Source of the DNA: an uncultured Clostridia bacterium
GTDB taxonomy: Bacteria; Bacillota; Clostridia; Oscillospirales; Ruminococcaceae
NCBI GenBank assembly: GCA_945867255.1
Contig: CAMBHV010000109.1
Span: 1 to 5,737, forward strand
Length of the DNA: 5,737 nt
Direction of reading: 5' to 3'
Position 1 is the stretch's first letter; every line of letters begins with the position of its first letter. The notes below the pieces were generated by a model. That model did not search any database. It saw only the letters and a program-made list of their open reading frames with translations, and was not told the origin of the DNA. Below are positions 1 through 5,443 of this stretch, in pieces. The position numbers and the translations under genes are program-made.

Positions 1-799
1 CGATCGCCGTAAGGACATGCTGCAGGATATTGCCACGCTTACAGGCGGTACGGTTGTATCCAGCGAACTTGGTTATGAACTGAAAGACGCTACCATGGAA
101 ATGCTGGGCCGTGCCCGCCAGGTGAAGGTGACAAAGGAAGACACCACCATCGTGGACGGCATGGGCGACAAGGCCGCTATTGCAGAGCGTGTTGCTCAGA
201 TCAAGGCACAGCTGGAAGTTACCACAAGCGACTTTGACAGAGAGAAGCTGCAGGAGCGTCTGGCAAAGCTGGCTGGCGGTGTGGCTGTTATCAAAGTTGG
301 CGCTGCCACTGAAGTAGAAATGAAAGATAAGAAGCTGCGCATCGAAGACGCGCTGAATGCCACGAAGGCTGCTGTGGAAGAGGGCATCGTGGCTGGTGGC
401 GGCACGGCGCCCATCAATGCCATTTCTGCAGTGGAGAAGACGATTGGGGAACTGGAAGGCGACGAGCGCACAGGTGCCAATATCGTGCGTAAAGCACTGG
501 AAGCTCCGCTGCGTCAGATTGCTGCGAATGCAGGCCTTGAGGGCAGTGTGATCATCGATAAGATTCTGGCTTCCGGCAAGGTGAATTATGGCTTTGATGC
601 TCAGAAAGAGGAGTATGTAGACATGATCGCTGCCGGCATTGTGGACCCGACGAAGGTTACACGTTCTGCTCTGGAGAACGCTGCTTCTGTGGCCTCCATG
701 GTTCTTACCACCGAGAGCCTTGTGGCGGATGAGCCTGAAGAGCCCGCGCCTGCTGCGGCTGGTGCAGGCATGGGCGGCGGCATGGGCGGCATGTATTAA
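1..799 (+). CDS. groL: Chaperonin GroEL (Hsp60), C-terminal half, 5' truncated by window edge
   Basis: GroEL is the 60-kDa subunit of the double-ring cytosolic chaperonin that folds proteins in an ATP-driven cage capped by GroES. The first full codon is at position 2 and the frame stays open to TAA at 797-799, giving about 265 residues. They match E. coli GroEL from roughly residue 283 on (DRRKDMLQDIATLTGG). Visible landmarks are the end of the apical domain, the return through the intermediate domain with the RIEDALNAT stretch (its Asp at 347-349 corresponds to the catalytic Asp398 of E. coli), the EEGIVAGGG nucleotide-contacting loop, and the equatorial block with GDERTGANIVRKALEAPLRQ. The C-terminus is an acidic, Pro/Ala-rich stretch followed by the Gly-Met tail GAGMGGGMGGMY. 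Nothing looks broken. The upstream half, and probably groES, lie outside the window. A terminator 70 bases downstream ends the unit. Confidence 0.98.
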   Translation, partial: DRRKDMLQDIATLTGGTVVSSELGYELKDATMEMLGRARQVKVTKEDTTIVDGMGDKAAIAERVAQIKAQLEVTTSDFDREKLQERLAKLAGGVAVIKVGAATEVEMKDKKLRIEDALNATKAAVEEGIVAGGGTAPINAISAVEKTIGELEGDERTGANIVRKALEAPLRQIAANAGLEGSVIIDKILASGKVNYGFDAQKEEYVDMIAAGIVDPTKVTRSALENAASVASMVLTTESLVADEPEEPAPAAAGAGMGGGMGGMY

Positions 800-868
800 T
801 CTGCATGCCCGGCAGGTTCCCAGGCAGGGCACAATGTGCCTGAACACGGACAATAGAATTACTGGCAT

Positions 869-904
869 AAAAGGCCGGCACTCGTTAGAGTTGCCGGCCT
901 TTTT
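869..904 (+). terminator. Intrinsic terminator of groEL
   Basis: Bases 869-883 pair with 888-903: four A-T pairs, the GC-rich GGCCGGCA/TGCCGGCC, then CTC/GAG closing a GTTA loop at 884-887, with one bulged T at 891. A run of five T follows at 900-904. The A run on the left arm could also let it stop transcription from the other side. A smaller hairpin sits upstream: GGCAC 828-832 with GTGCC 836-840 around a 3-base loop. Confidence 0.9.
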
Positions 905-915
905 AATGTGAATGA

Positions 916-944
916 CTGCTTTTAGTATGCGGCTGTGCTACAAT
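916..944 (+). promoter_or_regulatory. Predicted sigma-A extended -10 promoter for the aldo/keto reductase
   Basis: The -10 box is TACAAT at 939-944, with the extended TGC directly before it (936-938). The best -35 at a 17-base spacing is CTGCTT (916-921), a poor match, so recognition would depend on the extended -10. It lies 12 bases after the groEL terminator and about 38 bases before the chosen start codon. Confidence 0.7.
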
Positions 945-981
945 ATGGTAAACGAGATCGATGCAGAAAGGGGAATGTAGT

Positions 982-2094
982 GTGAAAAAGCTGGGATTTG
1001 GACTGATGCGCTTGCCGCTGAAGGATGCGAAAAATGCCGCATCCATTGATTTGGATGCGGTACGGCCGATGGTGGATTTGTTTATGGAAAGAGGATTTAC
1101 CTATTATGACACGGCATATGTATATCATAATGGTGCCAGTGAAACAGCATTTCGCGAGGTGGTGGTAAAGCGATACCCACGCCATGCCTTTACCATTACG
1201 GATAAACTTCCCATGGCAATCATCCATAAGGCAGAAGAGATGGAACCCATCTTTCAGAAATCTATGCAGCGTCTGGGAGTGGATTACATAGACTATTACT
1301 GGCTGCATGCTCTGACAAGAGAAAGCTACGAGCGCGCACAGCGTATTGGGGCATTTGAATTTGTGCGGGCAAAAAAAGATGCCGGAAAGGTGCGTCACAT
1401 CGGGCTCTCTTTCCATGATAGTGCAGAAGTCCTGGAACAGATCCTAAACGCGCACCCGGAAATGGAATATGTACAGCTGCAGCTGAATTATCTGGATTGG
1501 GAAGATGAGGAAGTACAAGCGCGCGAATGCTATGAGGTGTGTGTGCGCCATGGAAAACCGGTGATTGTGATGGAGCCGCTTCGAGGAGGGGCCCTGGCCG
1601 ATGTGCCTGCCCAGGTGGAGCAGAGGTTTCGCGCCTGTGCACCCAGCGCAAGTGTGCCCTCATGGGGCATTCGATTTGCTGCGAGCCACGAACATGTGAT
1701 GATGGTGCTCAGCGGTATGAGTACACTGGAACAGGTGCGGGACAATACCGGATATATGCAGGATTTTATCCCCATGAATGAACAGGAAATGTGCCTTGCA
1801 TATGAGGCAGGCAGAAAGATTCGTACGACCATCGCGGTTCCCTGTACCGGTTGCCATTACTGCGATGGTTGCCCGCAGGATATTTCTATTCCGGAATATT
1901 TTTCCATATATAATGAATGGAAACGTATGAATTTTTCTAAAAGTGAAGCCATGAAAAAATACCGGAATTTACAGAGAGGGCTGGCATCTGCGTGCATTGC
2001 ATGCCGACAATGCGAAACACGATGCCCACAGCATATTGGTATTGTGGACGCTTTGCAGCAGGTGGCGCAACAGTTGGAAGAAAAATACAAGTAG
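982..2094 (+). CDS. Aldo/keto reductase with C-terminal two-cluster ferredoxin-like domain (COG1453 type)
   Basis: The likely product is a 370-residue cytosolic NAD(P)H-type oxidoreductase; its substrate is unknown. I prefer GTG at 982 over an in-frame ATG at 961. GTG has AAAGGGG (967-973) eight bases upstream and gives the family-typical N-terminus MKKLGFGLMRLP, whereas the ATG has no good ribosome site. Numbered from GTG, residues 1-275 or so form the aldo/keto reductase barrel. The complete catalytic tetrad is visible: Asp43 and Tyr48 (in YYDTAYVYHNG), Lys75 (ITDKLP) and His109 (YWLHAL). The C-terminal part carries eight cysteines in two groups, CX2CX2CX2CP at 288-297 and CX2CX2CX3CP at 338-348, the pattern of two [4Fe-4S] sites. 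This architecture is common in anaerobes and annotated only as 'predicted oxidoreductase'. The gene stands alone between terminators, so context gives no clue to its role. The family call is firm; the reaction is not known. Confidence 0.93.
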   Translation: MKKLGFGLMRLPLKDAKNAASIDLDAVRPMVDLFMERGFTYYDTAYVYHNGASETAFREVVVKRYPRHAFTITDKLPMAIIHKAEEMEPIFQKSMQRLGVDYIDYYWLHALTRESYERAQRIGAFEFVRAKKDAGKVRHIGLSFHDSAEVLEQILNAHPEMEYVQLQLNYLDWEDEEVQARECYEVCVRHGKPVIVMEPLRGGALADVPAQVEQRFRACAPSASVPSWGIRFAASHEHVMMVLSGMSTLEQVRDNTGYMQDFIPMNEQEMCLAYEAGRKIRTTIAVPCTGCHYCDGCPQDISIPEYFSIYNEWKRMNFSKSEAMKKYRNLQRGLASACIACRQCETRCPQHIGIVDALQQVAQQLEEKYK

Positions 2095-2137
2095 CTTTCT
2101 GATAGGGAATGCAATCAGAAAAATGTTGCATGATGAT

Positions 2138-2180
2138 CCGGGTGCATTGCCATACCCGGGCAGTGGGCTTTGCTCGCCCA
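2138..2180 (+). other. Two small hairpins after the aldo/keto reductase stop
   Basis: CCGGGT (2138-2143) pairs with ACCCGG (2154-2159), and TGGGC (2164-2168) pairs with GCCCA (2176-2180). Neither is followed by a T run, so they are not terminators themselves. They may protect the 3' end of the message ahead of the terminator that begins at 2184, or be incidental. Confidence 0.35.
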
Positions 2181-2183
2181 AGA

Positions 2184-2228
2184 AAAAACGCGGCCTTTCC
2201 CGCTAAGCCGGGAGATGGCCGTGTTTTT
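2184..2228 (+). terminator. Strong, probably bidirectional intrinsic terminator
   Basis: Bases 2184-2195 pair with 2217-2228 (five A-T pairs, then CGCGGCC with GGCCGTG including one G-U). The stem continues through 2196-2202 with 2209-2215, closing a 6-base loop at 2203-2208, with one bulged T at 2216. The A run on the left and T run on the right make it a plausible terminator on both strands. It separates the reductase from the decarboxylase operon. Confidence 0.88.
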
Positions 2229-2240
2229 CTGATATAAGAG

Positions 2241-2252
2241 TTGTATATACAA
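2241..2252. promoter_or_regulatory. Perfect 12-bp palindrome TTGTATATACAA, candidate GntR-type operator
   Basis: TTGTATATACAA is its own reverse complement. The core GTATATAC fits the GT-N-TA-N-AC pattern described for operators of HutC-subfamily GntR regulators, and it resembles what I recall of Bacillus TreR (trehalose repressor) sites. No regulator gene lies in the window, and no good promoter overlaps the palindrome. The nearest clear promoter starts 74 bases downstream. In this AT-rich gap it could also be chance. Confidence 0.35.
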
Positions 2253-2275
2253 AAGGGTAAAATACAGGAGTGGAG

Positions 2276-2416
2276 ATGATGAAAAAATTAATTGAGAAAA
2301 ATTTAACGATATTTGCCTCCAAACCGTTGCAACTTGCAGGAAATTCTTCTATAATAGAACAAGATTTGGAACAGGAGGTCTATGATAATGTCCCTGTATT
2401 TGCTTGCGGCATCTAA
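2276..2416 (+). CDS. Possible 46-residue small ORF overlapping the oadG start; doubtful
   Basis: This ORF has tandem ATG codons (2276 and 2279) with AGGAG at 2266-2270, five or eight bases upstream: a proper Shine-Dalgarno arrangement. It encodes a Lys-rich start (MMKKLIEKNLTIFASK) and an acidic C-terminal half, with no membrane span, signal peptide or motif I recognise. It ends at TAA 2414-2416, 29 bases into the next gene in another frame. Two things argue against a conventional gene. A near-consensus promoter for the downstream operon (2327-2355) lies inside it, and the stretch is markedly more AT-rich than the neighbouring genes. It could be a leader peptide, a decayed gene remnant or a chance ORF. 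Confidence 0.25.
   Translation: MMKKLIEKNLTIFASKPLQLAGNSSIIEQDLEQEVYDNVPVFACGI
2327..2355 (+). promoter_or_regulatory. Strong predicted sigma-A promoter of the decarboxylase operon
   Basis: The -35 box is TTGCAA (2327-2332) and the -10 box is a perfect TATAAT (2350-2355), with an ideal 17-base spacer. Transcription should start near 2362, leaving a leader of about 25 bases. The -35 sits inside the 8-bp palindrome GTTGCAAC (2326-2333), and TTGCA recurs at 2334-2338, which might matter for regulator binding. Confidence 0.85.
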
Positions 2417-2807
2417 GCTAAGCGAAGTAACGGATCATTCTGACATTGGTGTTGTGGTCGCAACTGGCCTGATTCTGGTGTTTGGAGTGTTGATCCTACT
2501 GTATTTGCTTATCACTCTGGAAGGCGTTATTTTTTCCTTCCTTGATAAGAACAAAAAGAGAAAAACTGGTGCTACCCAGAAACCGGCAGCCCCTCAAAAG
2601 GCGGCCGCCCCAAAACCCAAGGCTACTCCTGCACCGGCCATAAAGGCTGAACAGGGTATTCCGGGTGAAGTAGTGGCAGCCATCTCTGCGGCCATTGCCT
2701 GCATGGACGGTGGGCGTTACAGTGTGCGAAGCATTGCACGCGCGCAAAAAAAGGGGCGCAACGTATGGAGCGATGCTGCTGTGGCCTCATATACCCAGCC
2801 GTTCTGA
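2388..2807 (+). CDS. oadG: Small membrane-anchor subunit of Na+-pumping biotin-dependent decarboxylase (OadG / GcdD / MmdD type)
   Basis: In this family the small subunit (gamma of oxaloacetate decarboxylase, delta of glutaconyl- or methylmalonyl-CoA decarboxylase) anchors and assembles the membrane complex. The product is 139 residues. One membrane helix spans about 20-42, within a hydrophobic stretch running to about 51. A basic patch DKNKKRK (53-59) follows, then a Lys/Ala/Pro-rich flexible linker (about 60-87), then a C-terminal segment opening IPGEVVAAISAAIA and ending WSDAAVASYTQPF, as I know from Bacillota members. I chose ATG 2388 because AGGAGG (2373-2378) is nine bases before it; the in-frame ATG at 2382 is only three bases away. 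It lies 27 bases before the beta-subunit gene under a shared promoter. No EAMKM-like biotin site is present, so it is not the biotin carrier. The symbol is family-level; the acyl substrate cannot be read from this gene. Confidence 0.85.
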   Translation: MSLYLLAASKLSEVTDHSDIGVVVATGLILVFGVLILLYLLITLEGVIFSFLDKNKKRKTGATQKPAAPQKAAAPKPKATPAPAIKAEQGIPGEVVAAISAAIACMDGGRYSVRSIARAQKKGRNVWSDAAVASYTQPF

Positions 2808-2834
2808 TTTTTGGAAGAGGAGTGTGAATGACCC

Positions 2835-4031
2835 ATGCAGGGCTTTTTAGATGCGGTTACCGGTATCGCGAATGAATCCGGCTTTATGGGCATTGCGCAA
2901 AATCCGGGTTATCTCGTGATGATTGCGATTGCCTGTGTTCTGTTGTATCTTGCCATTGTGCGTCAGTTCGAACCGCTGTTGCTGTTGCCCATTGCGTTCG
3001 GTATGCTGCTGGCAAACCTCCCGTTTGGCGAGATTATCCACATGGAATATTTCATTGCCCCTGCAGGGGCGGATCCATCGTTGTACCCGATGTTCAGCGA
3101 GATCCTTCATAACGGTGGCCTGGCGGATATGCTGTACCTGGGCGTGAAACTTGGCATTTATCCACCGCTTATCTTCCTTGGCATTGGTACCATGACGGAT
3201 TTTGGTCCGCTGATTTCTAACCCGAAGAGCCTTCTGCTTGGTGCAGCTGCGCAGCTGGGTATTTTCACTACATATCTTGGAGCACGCTTTTTGGGCTTTA
3301 CCCCGCAGCAGGCGGCTTCTATCGGCATCATTGGCGGTGCTGACGGCCCTACTGCCATTTATGTTACCACGCGCCTCGCACCGGAGCTTCTGGGTGCCAT
3401 TGCCGTGGCGGCATACAGCTATATGGCGCTTGTCCCGGTGATCCAGCCTCCTATCATGAAGGCACTGACCACAAAGGCAGAACGCAAGATCGTGATGACG
3501 CAGCTGCGTACGGTTTCCAAAACGGAGAAGATCTTGTTCCCCATTATCTGCACCATTGTGATTTCCTTGATCCTGCCTTCTTGTGTGCCGTTGATCGGTA
3601 TGCTGATGCTGGGCAACCTGATGAAGGAATCTGGCGTGGTGGATCGCATCAACAAAACGGCCGGCAACGAGTTGATGAACATCATCACCATTTTCTTGGG
3701 CATCTCCGTAGGTTGCACCACAAATGCAGATACATTCTTCAACCTGAATACACTGAAGATCATTGCGCTTGGCCTTGCTGCGTTCTGCCTTGGCACGGCT
3801 GGCGGTGTGCTGTTGGGTAAGGTGATGTGCTGGGCTACGCACGGCAAGGTAAACCCGTTGATTGGTGCAGCTGGTGTTTCGGCAGTTCCTATGGCTGCTC
3901 GTGTGGCACAGAAAGTAGGCCAGCAGGAAAATCCGCAGAACTTCCTTCTGATGCATGCCATGGGCCCCAATGTGGCTGGCGTGATTGGTTCTGCAGTGGC
4001 GGCAGGTATCCTGATCAACATGCTGAGCTGA
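2835..4031 (+). CDS. oadB: Na+-translocating decarboxylase beta subunit (OadB / GcdB / MmdB family)
   Basis: The product is a 398-residue integral membrane protein that decarboxylates carboxybiotin on its partner carrier and uses the energy to export Na+. It is highly hydrophobic, with about ten spans (including roughly 28-43, 47-62, 133-150, 185-202, 233-255, 283-296, 308-330 and 378-396). Functional residues known from Klebsiella OadB are conserved at a constant offset of 33: Asp170 in GGADGPTAIY (Asp203), Tyr196 (Tyr229), and Asn340, Gly344 and Ser349 in NPLIGAAGVSAVP (Asn373, Gly377, Ser382). The C-terminal motif MHAMGPNVAGVIGSA is also intact. ATG 2835 is the first possible start, because an in-frame TGA lies at 2829-2831. 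Its ribosome site AGGAG (2818-2822) is 12 bases away, which is long. The gene is second in a two-gene operon. Whether the complex acts on oxaloacetate, glutaconyl-CoA or methylmalonyl-CoA depends on an alpha subunit encoded elsewhere. Confidence 0.96.
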   Translation: MQGFLDAVTGIANESGFMGIAQNPGYLVMIAIACVLLYLAIVRQFEPLLLLPIAFGMLLANLPFGEIIHMEYFIAPAGADPSLYPMFSEILHNGGLADMLYLGVKLGIYPPLIFLGIGTMTDFGPLISNPKSLLLGAAAQLGIFTTYLGARFLGFTPQQAASIGIIGGADGPTAIYVTTRLAPELLGAIAVAAYSYMALVPVIQPPIMKALTTKAERKIVMTQLRTVSKTEKILFPIICTIVISLILPSCVPLIGMLMLGNLMKESGVVDRINKTAGNELMNIITIFLGISVGCTTNADTFFNLNTLKIIALGLAAFCLGTAGGVLLGKVMCWATHGKVNPLIGAAGVSAVPMAARVAQKVGQQENPQNFLLMHAMGPNVAGVIGSAVAAGILINMLS

Positions 4032-4053
4032 TTATAAAAATATGAGATAGAAT

Positions 4054-4090
4054 CGCAAAGCCTCCCGGATGGGAGGCTTTGTGTGTTATT
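4054..4090 (+). terminator. Terminator hairpin after the decarboxylase operon
   Basis: A perfect 11-bp stem, CAAAGCCTCCC (4056-4066) with GGGAGGCTTTG (4071-4081), closes a GGAT tetraloop. It can extend by a G-U and a C-G pair to 4054/4083. The following stretch is T-rich but interrupted (TGTGTTATT), so termination may be less efficient than at the other sites. Confidence 0.75.
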
Positions 4091-4211
4091 ATGCTTTTAC
4101 GCGAAAAGACGAAGGCACAGCACACGCGCAAAAAGAGAAAACGGGCCATGGCCTGCACATGGTATATGCTGCCGCGTAGTTGCCAGTTACAAGCGGAGGC
4201 TATGACGCGTA
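4091..4211. other. Intergenic stretch between operon terminator and ribokinase promoter, nothing clear
   Basis: This is part of a 314-base gap between genes (4032-4345). I see no convincing ORF, tRNA or riboswitch fold here. The only structured element is the 10-bp palindrome GGCCATGGCC at 4144-4153. A 13-codon ORF (4202-4243) opens two bases after GGAGG, too close for normal initiation. Confidence 0.5.
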
Positions 4212-4241
4212 TTGACAGCCATGCAGTATGGCGGCTACACT
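4212..4241 (+). promoter_or_regulatory. Predicted sigma-A promoter of the ribokinase gene, with inverted repeat in the spacer
   Basis: The -35 box is a perfect TTGACA (4212-4217) and the -10 box is TACACT (4236-4241), with an 18-base spacer. The spacer starts with the inverted repeat GCCAT-GCAGT-ATGGC (4218-4232), a position where a repressor would block RNA polymerase. The predicted leader is about 97 bases and holds a loose stem AAGGCT (4292-4297)/AGCCTT (4324-4329) just before the ribosome site. Confidence 0.72.
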
Positions 4242-4345
4242 AAAGGCGCAGGAGCAAGCGGTTCAGCGGATGAGACGGGTGTTGGAATAAAAAGGCTGCG
4301 GCGTAGCTGTGCGGGTTCTTGCGAGCCTTGACGGAGGGAACAGAA

Positions 4346-5239
4346 ATGAAAGTGTTGAATCTGGGTTCTTTGAACATTGACAAAACCTATACGGTGGAAC
4401 ACTTTGTGCAGGAAGGGCAGACTATCAACGCCATCTCTTACAGCAGCAGTTGCGGGGGCAAAGGGCTGAATCAATCTGTAGCTCTGGCAAAAGCGGGTAT
4501 GAAGGTGTATCATGCGGGGATGATTGGGCAAGATGGCGGTATACTGAAACGCAGGCTGGAAGAAAGCGGTGTATGCACGGAATATCTGGCGGTGGCGCAG
4601 GTGGAAAGCGGCCATGCCCTGATCCAGCTGGATGCGCAGGGCCGCAACTGCATCATCTGTTACGGTGGCGCTAACCATGCCGTCACTCCAGAATATATCG
4701 ACACGGTATTAAGCGGGTTTGCGGCCGGGGATTATCTTTTACTGCAAAATGAGATCACCAATGTAGCCTATGCTATACAGCGTGCAGCACAGAAGGGCAT
4801 GCGGGTGATATTTAACCCTTCGCCTATTACCCCGGATCTGAAGGAATATCCGTTGCGATCCGTCAGCTACTTTCTGGTAAACGAAGTGGAAGGCGAGGCC
4901 CTGACGGGCGAAAAGGAACATGAAGCCATTTTGGCGGCGCTTCATCGCGCATATCCGGGTGCGACCATTGTGCTTACCGTGGGCAGCAGAGGTGTGCTGT
5001 GCCAGCAGGGAGAAAGAGTATACCGTCATGGTGCATACCCTGTACATGCAGTGGATACCACGGCGGCCGGCGACACCTTCTGTGGATATTTTGTTGCCGG
5101 CCTTGCCAAAGGTCAGGCACTGGAGCAGGTGTTGCAGTGCGCCAGTGCGGCATCGGCCATCTCCGTGTCGCGCGCTGGTGCATCGGATTCTATCCCCGGT
5201 ACAGAAGAGGTGGAAACTTTTTTGAGGCTACATGGTTGA
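4346..5239 (+). CDS. rbsK: Ribokinase-type PfkB family carbohydrate kinase
   Basis: This cytosolic enzyme phosphorylates a sugar with ATP; for ribokinase the reaction is D-ribose to ribose 5-phosphate. The product is 297 residues, close to the usual 300-310. I chose ATG 4346 because GGAGGG (4333-4338) is seven bases upstream; an in-frame TTG at 4319 would add nine unneeded residues. Family signatures appear in order: GSLNID (7-12) with the substrate-binding Asn10 and Asp12; GGKGLNQ (37-43), PfkB signature 1; Glu136, matching the ribose-contacting Glu143 of E. coli RbsK; NPSP (157-160); NEVEGEALTG (179-188); TVGSRG (211-216) near the ATP site; and DTTAAGD (237-243), signature 2, with catalytic base Asp243. 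The tail AISVSRAGASDSIP matches the monovalent-cation and nucleotide region of ribokinases. No transporter, rbsD or rbsR lies nearby, so ribose specificity is inferred; a related pentose or nucleoside is possible. Confidence 0.9.
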   Translation: MKVLNLGSLNIDKTYTVEHFVQEGQTINAISYSSSCGGKGLNQSVALAKAGMKVYHAGMIGQDGGILKRRLEESGVCTEYLAVAQVESGHALIQLDAQGRNCIICYGGANHAVTPEYIDTVLSGFAAGDYLLLQNEITNVAYAIQRAAQKGMRVIFNPSPITPDLKEYPLRSVSYFLVNEVEGEALTGEKEHEAILAALHRAYPGATIVLTVGSRGVLCQQGERVYRHGAYPVHAVDTTAAGDTFCGYFVAGLAKGQALEQVLQCASAASAISVSRAGASDSIPGTEEVETFLRLHG

Positions 5240-5263
5240 GCAGGTTGGCAGGATATTTTGGCG

Positions 5264-5304
5264 AAAGGCGGCCGGTGGCGTTCTGAGCCCCCGGCTGCCT
5301 TTTT
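5264..5304 (+). terminator. Intrinsic terminator of the ribokinase gene
   Basis: AAAGGCGGCCGG (5264-5275) pairs with CCGGCTGCCTTT (5291-5302), twelve pairs with one G-U. An inner GGC (5277-5279)/GCC (5287-5289) extends it, and a run of five T sits at 5300-5304. It begins 25 bases after the stop codon. Confidence 0.88.
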
Positions 5305-5309
5305 GTGCA

Positions 5310-5356
5310 GGACGCAGGCGGGCGGATAAGCGTGAAAACTGCCGGCTGCGCCTTTT
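5310..5356 (+). terminator. Second, weaker terminator-like hairpin upstream of the helicase gene
   Basis: GG (5310-5311) and CGCAG (5313-5317) pair with CTGCG (5346-5350 region) and CC (5351-5352), with a bulged A at 5312. Three more G-C pairs follow beyond one mismatch. T-rich TTTTCTT follows from 5353. Its right arm repeats the CCGGCTGC of the first hairpin's right arm (5291-5298 and 5343-5349 region). It may be a backup terminator. Confidence 0.5.
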
Positions 5357-5381
5357 CTTCCAATGGGAATTATGCTATAAT
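5353..5381 (+). promoter_or_regulatory. Predicted extended -10 promoter of the helicase gene
   Basis: A perfect TATAAT (5376-5381) is preceded by the extended TGC (5373-5375). At a 17-base spacing the -35 is TTTTCT (5353-5358), a weak match that coincides with the T run of the hairpin upstream. The start codon follows about 62 bases after the -10 box. Confidence 0.8.
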
Positions 5382-5443
5382 ATTTTAGATTGTGCAGGGG
5401 CAAAAGCTGCTGTGCAAAGAAAGTATAAAAAGGCAGGGCTTTC

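Noticed and set aside
947..960. cre-like catabolite control site near the reductase promoter
   Set aside because: GGTAAACGAGATCG keeps only part of the TGNAANCGNWNNCW pattern and misses the first T and both W positions; too weak to call.
961..981. ATG 961 as start of the aldo/keto reductase
   Set aside because: No Shine-Dalgarno precedes it, and the seven added residues are not family-like. GTG 982 has AAAGGGG at good spacing and begins MKKLGFGLMRLP.
922..1416. Minus-strand open frame of 164 codons opposite the aldo/keto reductase
   Set aside because: It is antisense to conserved catalytic motifs of a well-supported gene and shows no motif or plausible ribosome site.
2847..3956. Long 369-codon open frame on the minus strand opposite oadB
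   Set aside because: It lies wholly antisense to a clear, motif-complete membrane protein gene. Its translation is rich in His, Arg, Gln and Cys with no domain, as expected for the reverse frame of a biased coding sequence.
3419..4021. Minus-strand open frame of 200 codons opposite the 3' half of oadB
   Set aside because: It is a shadow frame that looks like reverse-read membrane-protein codons, with no independent support.
4202..4243. 13-codon ORF (MTRIDSHAVWRLH) overlapping the ribokinase promoter
   Set aside because: GGAGG is only two bases before its ATG, and it covers the -35 and -10 boxes, so it would not be on the transcript from that promoter.
4319..4345. TTG 4319 as start of the ribokinase
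   Set aside because: The extension covers the GGAGGG ribosome site that serves ATG 4346, and the family N-terminus begins right after that ATG.
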